A DNA stretch of 64,000 nt from Pseudevernia furfuracea (taxonomy: Eukaryota > Ascomycota > Lecanoromycetes > Lecanorales > Parmeliaceae): NCBI GenBank assembly GCA_022315425.1, contig JAIUPT010000041.1:1054001-1118000 (forward strand), read 5' to 3'. The notes below the pieces were generated by a model. The model did not search any database and was not told the origin of the DNA. It saw nothing but the letters and a program-made list of their open reading frames with translations. The translations under genes and the position numbers were made by a program. Below, piece by piece: positions 22,046 through 32,806 of the stretch. How positions within the stretch are numbered: position 1 is the first letter of the stretch; each line of letters starts with the position of its first letter.

Positions 22046-25000
22046 TTGTTAGAGAAGTTACGCGAATACGAAGACGTATTTTTAATCGAAGAAGTCGATC
22101 GACTTTCGTCGCACGAAGAACGTGATTATGTCATTAAGACTATAGCGAAATCATCATTTGATTTATTATATAATCTATTAAACATCGAGTTAGCGACATT
22201 GAGAACATATCTAGACGATATCTTAGCGAAAGACTAAATTCAGCATTTAACGAGCTTAATAGAATCTTTTATTCTTTTCGTATCAAAAAAGAATAACGAC
22301 TTACGACTATATATCGATTATCGAGAGTTGAATAAAGTTACGATAAAAAATCGTTATTCTTTGTCTTTGATTAGTGAGACTCTAAATCGTTTAAATGAAG
22401 TTAAGAGATTCACAAAATTGAATCTTAAAGATGTATATTATCGTATTCGAATTCGTAAGAGCGATGAATAAAAGACTGCGTTTCGTACGCGTTATAATCA
22501 CTTTGAATATTTGATAATATTATTTGATCTAATCAACGCCTCTGCGACCTTTTAGACTTATATTAACAAGTCGTTAACGAGTCTAATTAATAATTTTTAT
22601 ATTGTTTATCTTAACGATATTTTGATTTATTCGAGTTCGTAAGAAGAACATTTGAATCATATCAAGCAAGTGCTTAAGAGACTAAGACGTTTTAATTTAT
22701 ATATAAGTTTAAAGAAATGTGAGTTCTTTATCATAGAAGTCGAATTTCTAGACTTTATAATATTTATTAATAACGTCGTAATGAATAAACGTAGAATAAA
22801 AGCAATTTAGAAGTAATCGAAATCTAAGTTCTTTCATAAGATATAAATCTTTTTAAACTTTATAAATTTCTATCGAAGATTTATTTATTATTATTTTCAA
22901 ATTGTTAAATCACTTATAAACTTGTTAAAGAGAAGTATTAAGAAAATCAAGATAAAATCTTTTAATTGATCTATTGAGACGAAGAAGATATTTCGACGAC
23001 TTTATAAAATCTTTATAAAAGCGTTTCTTTTATGTTACTTTAATTTAGAATTTCTTATTAAAATAAAAACGAATACTTTAGATTTCGACTTAATAGATAT
23101 TTTAACTTAGTTATAAAATAACAATAAGCAATAACACTTAATTATATTTTATTCTCGAAAAATAATTTTTACGAAGCGAAATTATGAGACTTATAATTAA
23201 AAGCTACTCGTTATCGTAACGATCTTTAAATAGTGACGTTATTATTTAAGAAAAAAGTTTTTATTCTATGAAAGTACTTACGAATTATAACAATCTAAAG
23301 TATTTTATGAGAATAGCGAGTTTAAATAAACGATAGATTAGATAAGTAATGAAGTTATTAATGTTTGATTTTTTTATTATATACAGATCAGAAAAGATAA
23401 ACTCAGTCGATGCGTTATCAAGACGATCTAATTATAAGAGTGAAAACGAGTCGTTAAATCGACTATTGTTAACGTTATAATAGAAATTAATAGCGATAAA
23501 AGATCTAATAAGTCTCATATTTGCTGTTATTCGAATAGCGTATAAGTAAGATAAGAGTTATAAATATACGAAGCGTAGCTTAAACGTTAAGTCCCTCTTT
23601 ACGATATACAGTCTAGACGTGAATATATAATATAATTTAATAACTAATAATACAGAAGAAGTGACTACTTAGAAGATAACACTTATAAATTTGATAACAG
23701 CTGTAATTTAAGAGACTTATCTTAATGTTATATATTCTTCGAGATTTAAAGAATCTTCAATTGTGAGAGTAGAGAGTTTAAGCGAGATGTTTATTTAAAG
23801 TATATATAACGTAGCTATCGCGTAGCTTAATCTTATTATTAAGACTATTAATTATAAATAACTCGTTTCACGCTTAGTAGCTCATATTGCGACAATAAGC
23901 GAAACGATATATAATCTTAATAATAAGTTTATCTTCGAGCTTATTAAAGTACTTTAGTTAAAAGATTCTTATATTTAATAACGAAGAGAAGACGAAGCGT
24001 AAAATAAGCGAAAAAGTGACGTCGAAGCTTAAATATGAAATAGTTAGAGACTATCAAGATATAAGAATATGTTATACGTTCTCGAAGAGACTTTCGTTCG
24101 CGAAGAGCTATTGAAACGTTATCATAACGATCTCTTGACGAGACATTTCGATATTAATAAGACACTAAAACTAATAACTAGAAAATACTATTGAAATAGT
24201 ATTAAGACCGACGTGAAATCATATGTGAATACATATAATGTCTGTTAGAGAATAAAGATGAAGCGATATTATTTATATGACGAGCTGAGTGCGCTTTCTT
24301 AATCAAGTCGTTCTTGAAAGAAAATTACGATAGATTTCATTACGAATCTTTCTTCAAGTCGACGCAGAGACTGCGTTTACGATACGATTCTTATAATCGT
24401 CGATAGATACATCAAAATAATAAGATATCTATCAATTATAAAGAAAATTAATATCTTCGATCTCGAATAGCTACTTATAAAAGAAATCTTTCTTCGATTT
24501 GACTTATTAAAAGATATAATTATTAATCGTGATTTTGTATTTACGAGCGCGTTTTAATCATAAGTCTGTTATCAAATGAAGATAAAACGTAAACTAAGCA
24601 CTATCTTTTATTTTTAAACTAATGATCAAATCGAACGATAAAATCAAATCTTAAAACACTATCTTCGAGTTTTTTGTAACGAGTAACAAAACGACTAAAC
24701 GAATCTCTTATTTATAGTCGAGTATATTTATTAACAAAGTTAATATAAGACGTTAAATTGTAGTTTATTTTATATAATGTACGACTATAATCTCGACTTT
24801 AAATTGAGAATCGAAAACGATTCTTCTTAAGAAGAGATATTAACAGCGAAAGAACGTGTGAAAGAAATTTATATATTACGAGAAGAGCTTATAAAACGTT
24901 AATAAAAAGTATTCGAATCGTAAGCGAAGACGTACAACAAAAAGCATCAAGCACAATTCTTTTAGAAAGAAGACTTGATAATGTTATTAATCAAGAATCT

Positions 25001-25100
25001 CAAATAAAAACAATCAAATAAGAAGCTTTCGAATAAGACAATTGACTTATTTATTATTTAAAATATCGTAAATAAGCAAGTTTATCGATTAGCGCTTTCG
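22046..25100 (+). pseudogene. Gypsy pol remnant of element D (RT, RNase H, integrase)
   Basis: The open piece at 22046-22237 corresponds to the segment just before RT (YEDVFLIEEVDRLSSHEERD). With stops read through, the frame continues into RT: RLYIDYRELNKVTIKNRYSL, then VYLNDILIYSS, where the usual YLDD is YLND. A weaker RNase H zone follows. At about 24060-24680 there is an integrase: TRHFDINKTLKLITRKYYW, then a D-rich core (FITNLSSSRRRD, LIIVDRYIK), and near its end the phrase TNDQIER. This is ordinary gypsy pol, different in sequence from B3, and dead. Confidence 0.82.
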
Positions 25101-25573
25101 TTAATCTATTATATATATAACATTTTTTATATATTACTATTAAAACTCTATCGTCGTAGAGATAACAGCACGATGTCAGCATATATAATAACGAAATTAA
25201 TAAATAATAAAAAAGAATAAGAGATCGAAAAGATCTTAAACGAGCGAAAGCGCAAAAGTGAGATAAAATATCTTATTCGTTAAACTAAGTATTCTTATAA
25301 ATATAATTAATAAATATTAGAGAAAGATATAAAATATTCGTAAAAGTTATAAGACGCTTTCGAAAAATTAAAGAAGCGAAGACGAAGAGTACGATAGATA
25401 TATAAGAAATAATATCTCAAAGGATAACGATGTTAAAATTGCTCGAAGATATCATAATAAAAAAAGGTATTTAAAGAACTCTTTTTTTTATATTTTCTTT
25501 GAGATTTGAAGAGTTTTAATAAGTCTATTTAAAGCAATAAATTCGAGAATGAATTCTTGAAGAAAGAAGATTA

Positions 25574-25841
25574 TATTAACAGCGAGCTCAAAAGAATAGC
25601 TATCGTATAAGCTTAAAAATTGTCGAGCGTAATCGAATCGCTTAATATACGCATGTCAAGCGGATTCTTGACGTGAGAAGCTTAAGAGAGTTATATCTTG
25701 AAGTTTCTCATTTCTCTTTCTTAAGAATTAGTCTCACTATTAGATATACTATACGCAATATATATATCTTCGCTAAGTTCACATTGCTACATAACTCTAG
25801 TCTATCTTATATATATCTATATTATATAAGTTAGTCTAACA
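25574..25841 (+). repeat. 3' LTR of D
   Basis: 268 bp, pairing with 17038-17304. Confidence 0.85.
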
Positions 25842-27532
25842 ATTATCGTTTTTTAATCTCAATTCTTATTTAATATTTTCTTCTTATCGACGAATCTCAC
25901 TCGAGAAGTAATAATAATTGTTATTAAAAATCGATTAAAATAAGAATTTAAAAACTAATCTCGACGTAGAATTGCTGAGATCATAAATAAATATATTATA
26001 ATTTTCTTAGCGCCATTAACGCTATTAGAAGAGTCTTTTACTTTTCAAAAAAACTAATTATATGTTTATTAAATTATAGTCGTTTAAGTCGCAGAGACTA
26101 CTTAAGATAAGCGAGAATTTAAATTATTTATTTCTTTAATCTTCGCTCGATTAATATTCTTTTACTTATATAACATCTAAGAATTTAAGCAATTAATCGA
26201 ATAATAATCGAGTATCAAATAATTATAATAAATAATATTTAAGATGTTTTTTTTTAAATAGTTACGATAAGACGTGAAAGAGATTAAAGAGACGTATTAA
26301 GAAGATAATTAATTTTAAGTCGACGTCTATTAAAGAGCAGTGAAAGATAGAGATTAACTCTTTATATTCGTTTTAAGATTCTTAAAGAAATAAAGAAGCT
26401 TCGCGTTGACTTCGCTTTATAATATCTTAGACTTATTATTCGAACTTTGATTCGTGAAATTCACGTCGAAGAGACTAGATCTTTCGATTCGACTATAAAT
26501 TTTGATAATAATAGTCTTTGTTAAGAAAAAAGTGATTTCTCTCTTATTTATTAAATAAAGATATATTATATTTAACTTTCTCTTATTCGTTAATCTTATA
26601 ACGAATTAATTTCTTATAAAGATCTTTAAGAGATTCGAATACTTTCGATATAAGTCTTTCGTCTTCGTAACGTAATTAATTATAAATTTATATTCTTGCT
26701 TGAGATTATGTAACAAGTTAAAATATTAATTAAAATCTCTTATATTCTTAAGTTCAAGCTTATACTTATTTTCAAAGATCGTAATCAACTTTATTTAATT
26801 CGCTCGAATAATAAAATTCAGTTATTAATATTATTAAAGAGTTTTATCTCTAAGCTAACTTTATAATATTATTTTTTTTATAAACAAGATCTTAATCTTT
26901 TTAAAATATCTCTTATCGATTATAAAGTTAATAGTCTTTAGATATTTTATAGAGTCTTCGTATTTATTCTTCTTTTTATAAAAGATCGAAACGTTATTTA
27001 TTATATTATTTATCTTTAAATAACTTCTTAAAAGATATAATTCTATAGAGATATAACGTAATAAGAGTCGAGTTATCTTTAAAGACTTCGAAATAGATTC
27101 GAAATTAATAAAATAGAGAAAAGAGTTGAAGATATTAAGATTTATTAAAAATCTTTTAAGAAAGCTTATATAAAAGTCGAGATTAAAGAGATTATTCTTA
27201 ATCGATAAGCGAGCTCTATTAATTATTATAATTCTCTGATAAGAGAGTAATTTAGAGAAACGATCTGATATTAAATTAATAATATTAATAAGACACGATA
27301 GAGAATAAAGGTTTAAGAATCAAGATACTATTTGACGTTGTCGAGATATTTATAAAATCTAAGTCTCTCGTTGATACAGAACGATTCTTAATAATTACTT
27401 AATCAATTATGTATCTGTGTTATCAAGGTCTTTAGATCTTAAAAGAAGTCAAAGATTTATAAACAATTCTTCTAGATAAATAATAATTAGTACACTTTGA
27501 TAATCTCTCGAGACCTCGCGTTAGGCTTCACT
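25842..27532. other. AT-rich degraded background at the compartment edge
   Basis: I see no gene and could not assign a repeat family. The composition changes sharply at about 27,530, where ordinary base composition resumes. Confidence 0.55.
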
Positions 27533-27665
27533 GAAATCGTATGTTCTCGGGGTTATAAAGGTGTTCATTTATTCTACTATGAAAGAATGCTATGTAATCC
27601 TCGTTCTAACCCCCTTTGGGCTAGCCCCGCAAGGTCCCCTTGAAGGGGGCAGTTGCCACCCCCTC
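27533..27665 (+). repeat. Unmutated copy of the repeat at 8755-8885
   Basis: It contains the phrase TTCATTTATTCTACTATGAA and then a CCCC/GGGG-rich tail. The counterpart at 8755-8885 has the same order of bases with CCCC runs turned to CCTC/CTCT and GGGG to GAGA. It may be the end of an LTR or a short dispersed repeat; no terminal inverted bases or target duplication can be fixed. Confidence 0.65.
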
Positions 27666-28514
27666 AGTGCTTATCTTACTTTGGTGCTTAGTGCCAAAAC
27701 AGCAGATAGGGGTATGGAACTCTTGGCGCCAAGATCCTCTCGGGCATTGGCGCAAAACCCATCGGCAAACAGAAACTCCGTTGTGTGATGCTCTCGCGCA
27801 GTGGAAGAAAGAAATAAATGCGACAATAAGTAAAGAGAAACATTGGCAAGACGATCAATCGGAAGAATACGTGATGTGTACGGAGGTCTGCACAGAAAAA
27901 GGAAAGCACCACCGCAACACCATTGTACCAGCGCCAACCTATTACAACTACTAATAAACCAACCCACCAACGCGACCCACACAACGAGTGCGGGCCCCCG
28001 CGAGATCAATCACTGAAACGCACTGCTGCTGCACCTAAGCCAGACCAGGCCGAGAATCGAACCCTGAACCTTCGGGGAAAACGCGCGTTTTTTTGTCGCT
28101 CGCGGACGTTTGCCTCTGTGAGATTCGAACCCACGATAAGTGGCTGTGTCGAGTACAGGTCTACCGTTGCCAGTAGCAGTGTGTGTCAAACACCGCTGGG
28201 GATATAAGGTCAGGTCTGGGCCGAACAGTGTGTCGTTGAAAGTAAGGTTGTAGAGATGAGGCTGAGGCTACCAATCAGACCTCGACATTTCTGCTACCTC
28301 GGTGATGCGCGTAATCCGCCTGATGCAATCATTGAACCGCTGTGAGATCTAAGGAGATACTCGTCTCCATTGAGTATACCAGCCTCAGCTCTTTCCTCAT
28401 TAACATTTGGGAGGGCGCCATGAAGTTGATGCACGCTAGTCGGGACCTGATCATGAAGGAAAGTACGTGGCTTCAGAGGAAATGCCCCATCGTTATCACA
28501 TGCTAGTGCCAACT
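27666..28514. other. Gene-free edge of the GC-balanced compartment
   Basis: Overlapping short open frames on both strands show no family resemblance, so none is called. The only structure seen is a tRNA-like promoter arrangement on the minus strand at 28052-28180, described under findings. Confidence 0.5.
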
Positions 28515-31373
28515 TTACTCCCCCAAAACCAGCACATCCTCAGCCTCAAAGTTTACATCCGGCCTCTCTCGCATGACGTTCGATTTCCAGAAAGTCTGGG
28601 CAAGCATCTTCGGAAACCGATTACACTTCACGGAAAGCTGCACGTCACCATCCTTGGGTTTGCGAACTACTACCCAGTAATCGCCGGCGATCTTGCCGAC
28701 CCAGTATCGCTGACCATCTTCAAGCTGCAACTGGGCTGAGGTATTCGCCGTTGCTCCTCCCGTTGTGAGGCCACGACATACTGCCGTGGAAAGAAGTCCT
28801 CCACAATCCTGCCAAGATGGTGCTGCCGTGTTCCTGCATACGTGTTTGTGGCCTTCGAGGCAGGTGGAAGTCACCGCTGCGAATGTAGCGCATGACTCGG
28901 AGTCTTGAAGTATACGTGTCCAGGCGTTCTTTTCGTTGCATCGAATCTTGACGCCGTAGGACGCAGATGAAGCATCAGGCCATAGGATTGACATGTACTC
29001 ACATTTCCGATCGACACCGGTATCTTTGAGCAAGTTGAGGGTACTTGCGATAATTGCAATCAGACAGATCTTTTCGTCGCTGCTGAGCCCCTCTATCCAG
29101 CTCTTCAAGTCGATGGATCCCCGGAAGGCTGCTCGTGCTTTTGGTAACATACTCTGCCATTGCGCGTGTCTTAGAGTTTCAACATGTGCAAACATTGAGT
29201 CCTCAATCAGCTTGCGTAGGGAGACTCTTTTAGCAATTCCGGTGCATAGGCTAATCTGCAAGCCCCATGGAACTACCAAGTGACGGAGATTTGGTGAAAG
29301 AGACCATTGCTCTACTATCTGCTGCTTGACTGTCCTGCCAAGTTTCCTTGCGTAGATATTTCCAACTTGAAGGACAGTGTAGTATCCAGCTTGAAAGGCG
29401 AATTGTCTCTCCGCCAGTTCCCAGTAATCCGATCGCGTGCCTAGATCGCATAGAAATGGCTGTGAGTTCTTACGGCATCTTTCCGGGTCTAACGGACAAG
29501 CGTTTTTAATGGTGACTGCTCCGATTTGGATCTCATCCCACGAGCTGAATGTTGGAAGTGTTCTCATCTCATTGTAGGAGTGAAATCGCGAACTCCAGTG
29601 GAATAAAGAGTTTGTTGGACTATGATTCGTGCCCCCAGAGCCGACGGGCTTAATTGTGCCTCCGCCTATCTCGATGGCATAAAGTCGACAGCCATATGGA
29701 GCTCCAGCTTCCGAAATGAAAAGTCCAGGGCCCCAAGTATCAATTAGATCTACGCCCCGACATCGAAAGTCGACCGCCGCATCAGGTAATGTTTGGGATG
29801 CCATGGAGGTGGTGCTAGGGCACACGACTTGAAACACAAAAACAGAGCCACCGACCATCTCTCCCAAACAAGTGAGTTCGCGGAGACTCGCCTTGATATA
29901 GAGACTGTCGTCTCCAATTCCGAGAAGGTTGATTTCAGTTAAACTTTGTTTCAAGAAGTAGGAGGACAGTGGGCCCAAGTGCCCCTGCGTATACAAGACT
30001 AGCCCGAGCCCTAGTAATTGCGTGGCCAGTGAAGAAATGTGCAAGTTATAGTCCACAGATAATTGACGCCGTACTGGACCGCGGAGAGTCTCATTGATTT
30101 CTTGTGAATACGCGAAGATGCTCAAGATCTTCTCGCCGATGGTAGAGCATGTTCTGAGGTCCTGGGTCCGAATTGTGGAAGATGTGTCTACGTTCCGAGT
30201 CCGCAACGCCCATACAGATTGACAGAATTCTTGGAGTGTTTCGAAGGTGATGCTCACCATGTCTACTCCGCAAAGATGCAGATCCGACGTGTTTCGAGAA
30301 ACGATCACGGTGAACGCATTACAACAGCATTTGCTATCTTGGAGGAACGCTGCTGCCTTGCAGAATTTTGTAGTAGCATGCTCCAAAAGCTCGATCTGTT
30401 CTGTCTGTTCCTCGGTCAATTGGAATAGGTGTTCGGTCTCAGTCTGGGACATGGATGCAGAAGACTGCGGCCCCTCCTCCGGAGCCGGCATATCTCCCGG
30501 TCTCTTCACCGATTCTTTTGACATATATATTGATACCTTGGTATTGTTTTTGTCAAACATGGCTCTTCCAGCCTGAAGGGTCCCGTTCTTCCAATGAGGT
30601 ATTATCCCAGCAAGCCCGCAGCAAGCAGACACCTGGTAACGTATGTGCTCGTGGTCGCTGGAATCCTTTCTGACTTCGTGCGGCTTAGTAATCAAGTCTT
30701 GCAGCTGATGATTCACAGTTCCTCCTTGGTGAACACAATTTAGTTGGTGAAAGCCCGTGTCCAACCGCGCTACCCTATCGGCTGATGCCTGGGGTCCAAA
30801 GATATAGGGAAACGCTTCCTTGGGGTACGAGTCCGTATCTAAAAGCCATGGACCCCCTCTTACTGACTCGAGGACTAATTCTAGCATCTCCTGAGCGGAG
30901 TATCCTATCTTCTGAATATCCAGAAGCCATGCAAACTCGCCTTGGGCGACGACTTGAAGGTGCTCAACAATGAGGGACCTCAGTACGTTATCAAGCGATG
31001 CAATAGTAACTCTTTCTAGGAGAAGCGGTCCATTTTTTCTGGGGTCCAGGACTGCGAGGTCCACCATCTGGTCCAGCAATTTACCGTGCTCTAAACAATT
31101 GGCCTCTCTTAGAAGGTCAACTACGTCTTCGATACGAACGCGTTTAATATCTGAGGAGACTTCTGCCTCTTTTAGCTTCGATTCCAGATACGCTAGAGAT
31201 TCTAGAAGCCGGCTCGCGTGCTGGTTGTCGAGGTGAGAGGATGTCAGAATGTCTTGGGTCAACCGATCTATTTTTGTTCGGGCCATTGCTATGATGCTGC
31301 CCAAGTTGGTAAGAATCCTACTGTTCAACTTCATCTTGTTTGTGAGTCGAGGACTCCGTGCCAGGAAGAGCAA
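28515..31373 (-). CDS. Uncharacterised 952-aa fungal protein
   Basis: A single long open frame without introns encodes 952 aa. I do not recognise a named domain. There is no clear signal peptide or membrane segment. Residues 35-120 are charged and probably helical (LESLAYLESKLKEAEV). The middle contains acidic, Gln-rich text (TEEQTEQIELLEHATTK) and a Cys cluster (SKCCCNAF). The C-terminal half has motifs such as DTWGPGLFISEAGAPYG and PNLRHLVVPWGLQISLC, which I associate with a lineage-specific family of large filamentous-fungal proteins of unknown role. The first Met was chosen as the longest frame; Met14 (MKLNSRIL) or the later MARTKIDRL are alternatives. It is the first intact gene beside the repeat block. 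Confidence 0.8.
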   Translation of the reverse strand: MLFLARSPRLTNKMKLNSRILTNLGSIIAMARTKIDRLTQDILTSSHLDNQHASRLLESLAYLESKLKEAEVSSDIKRVRIEDVVDLLREANCLEHGKLLDQMVDLAVLDPRKNGPLLLERVTIASLDNVLRSLIVEHLQVVAQGEFAWLLDIQKIGYSAQEMLELVLESVRGGPWLLDTDSYPKEAFPYIFGPQASADRVARLDTGFHQLNCVHQGGTVNHQLQDLITKPHEVRKDSSDHEHIRYQVSACCGLAGIIPHWKNGTLQAGRAMFDKNNTKVSIYMSKESVKRPGDMPAPEEGPQSSASMSQTETEHLFQLTEEQTEQIELLEHATTKFCKAAAFLQDSKCCCNAFTVIVSRNTSDLHLCGVDMVSITFETLQEFCQSVWALRTRNVDTSSTIRTQDLRTCSTIGEKILSIFAYSQEINETLRGPVRRQLSVDYNLHISSLATQLLGLGLVLYTQGHLGPLSSYFLKQSLTEINLLGIGDDSLYIKASLRELTCLGEMVGGSVFVFQVVCPSTTSMASQTLPDAAVDFRCRGVDLIDTWGPGLFISEAGAPYGCRLYAIEIGGGTIKPVGSGGTNHSPTNSLFHWSSRFHSYNEMRTLPTFSSWDEIQIGAVTIKNACPLDPERCRKNSQPFLCDLGTRSDYWELAERQFAFQAGYYTVLQVGNIYARKLGRTVKQQIVEQWSLSPNLRHLVVPWGLQISLCTGIAKRVSLRKLIEDSMFAHVETLRHAQWQSMLPKARAAFRGSIDLKSWIEGLSSDEKICLIAIIASTLNLLKDTGVDRKCEYMSILWPDASSASYGVKIRCNEKNAWTRILQDSESCATFAAVTSTCLEGHKHVCRNTAAPSWQDCGGLLSTAVCRGLTTGGATANTSAQLQLEDGQRYWVGKIAGDYWVVVRKPKDGDVQLSVKCNRFPKMLAQTFWKSNVMRERPDVNFEAEDVLVLGE

Positions 31374-32113
31374 GGGAGCTTGTAAGATACGTGGTTACTA
31401 TGGAGCAGACTCGGCTCAATGCACTGAATGACTCGTACAGAGTTGCCTTGGCACATAAGAAGATTGGTGGGGTACAGAGGAGCGGCTGAGGCTGAGTGAT
31501 TTACCTTATTTAAGGTACCTTAGGCAGAAGTGGAGGACACGCTTGCACTAACCAGTCGGTGAGTCCCTAAGGTACCTTATGTAATACACTCTTAGCGAGT
31601 AAACTCGGAAGATGGTGCGCTGAAAGAATATTATTTGATTTTTGGAAAGACTTGACATCGGATGAAATAAGTAGGGTACTGCTTAAGTAATTTGCGGGAA
31701 GGGTTCTGCAAAAAGGTTGAACCCCCTGTCAATCCATGAGATAATAGATAATCTAGACAGATCAAAGATGCACCAGATGTGTTCCTTTCGATACAAGCGA
31801 GGCATTTCTAATCCTACTAGATTCACGGCTTGAGGCCTTTTCGTCTCTTGACCTACTCGTAGTTGATTACTTACGGCTGACCCTGCTTTTCAAGGAGCCC
31901 GTCAGCGGCAATCTGACCACCTTTTCCATCGGCCACGGCCGAAACCAACCTTCACTCATTACTAACTTTGGTGTGCCCCCACGCATCCAGCAGGGTCCAG
32001 CTTGAGCACTGCTCTTGGGAGCAATTTGTCCATCTCTCTCGCCTTGATCTCTGTCGCTTTTTACATCTGCAATTTTTCATATTCGTACAACAACAACAAC
32101 ACTGACGTAAGGC
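31374..32113. other. Intergenic region with TAAGGTACCTTA-type palindromes
   Basis: No gene is seen. Short palindromic phrases based on AAGGTACCTTA occur at about 31512-31522 and 31568-31579; a related string, aaggtaaggtagggtaa, lies after the next gene at 33125-33141. The region holds the divergent promoters of the 952-aa gene and the MFS fragment. Confidence 0.5.
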
Positions 32114-32806
32114 ATGGCTTCCGAGAAGACAACCCCAGAAGGGAACGCGACGTCGATAAATATTCAAGCACAAATCATCTACCCCGAGCTGACGTTTGAA
32201 ACAGTACTACCTGTGCCCTCTCCCGCGTCGTCGCTCTATCCCAGCCCACCATCTACGGCCATATCCCCGTTCCACTGGACTAGCAAGCGAAAAATTTTCA
32301 CCACGTGTCTGTCTTGTGCTGCTACTCTTATCTCAGGATATGCATCTGGTTCGAACAACGCGGCTGGACCAGGTATGGGACTGGAATGGAACGTGACTCA
32401 GACCACCCTCCTTGTAGGCACAACGACCTACTGCATTGGCTTCGCCATCGCTCCAATGGTCCTCGCACCTATCTCAGAACTCAAAGGCAGAAAACCTATA
32501 TTCTTGCTCTCGGGCTTCATCTTCGCTTGCTTTCTGACATCCTACTTTAGGGTCCCTTGGCTGTTCCCAATCGCAAAGGACAGCACAATTGGGAAATCAG
32601 CCCGCACGAAACAATGTCTATCCTATATGGGAGAGACTGGATCAATCAGACGGTCCCTCTGTTTAGCAGGGCCGTCTGCGATGGCAGTGTCTCGGAAAAG
32701 TTCTCTTCTCATCCGCCAGAGCTCATCTTACTCGACTTACGCTCTAGTCAAGATTTCTATCTCGGGCACATGTGTGGCTCAATCAACGCACCAATTGCCG
32801 ACTTGA
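32114..32806 (+). pseudogene. Truncated MFS transporter (N-terminal part only)
   Basis: The frame opens with a hydrophilic N-terminus of about 60 aa, then two membrane segments (TTCLSCAATLISGYASGS and LLVGTTTYCIGFAIAPMVLA). It carries the MFS loop 2-3 signature as PISELKGRKPIF and the start of TM3 (LSGFIFACFLTSYF, ending about 32550). This is the N-terminus of a drug:H+ antiporter-type MFS protein. After that point the frame loses all family resemblance and stops at 32806; the remaining nine or so membrane segments are missing. A rhodanese-like frame begins at once in another phase. It cannot be a working transporter. Confidence 0.8.

Larger units (their letters stand above)
17038..25841 (+). 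mobile_element. Old Ty3/gypsy retrotransposon (D) carrying two nested insertions
   Basis: LTRs of about 267-268 bp at 17038-17304 and 25574-25841 share long identical stretches. The flanks attac (17033-17037) and attat (25842-25846) fit a target duplication altered by one C-to-T change. Without the nested A2 element (18697-21315) and the solo LTR (17925-18116) the element would be about 6 kb, normal for gypsy. A gag-like zone lies at about 17460-17870 and pol at 22046-25100. Mutation is so heavy that most remaining C bases lie in CG dinucleotides. The nesting shows that D is older than A2 and the solo LTR. Confidence 0.85.

Noticed and set aside
1..27530. CRISPR arrays, rRNA or a bacterial-type operon
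   Set aside because: No regularly spaced repeats of CRISPR type and no rRNA-like sequence were seen; the repeats are LTRs with target duplications.
28111..28180. A functional tRNA gene
   Set aside because: The T-arm pairs, but no acceptor stem or normal anticodon loop can be formed.
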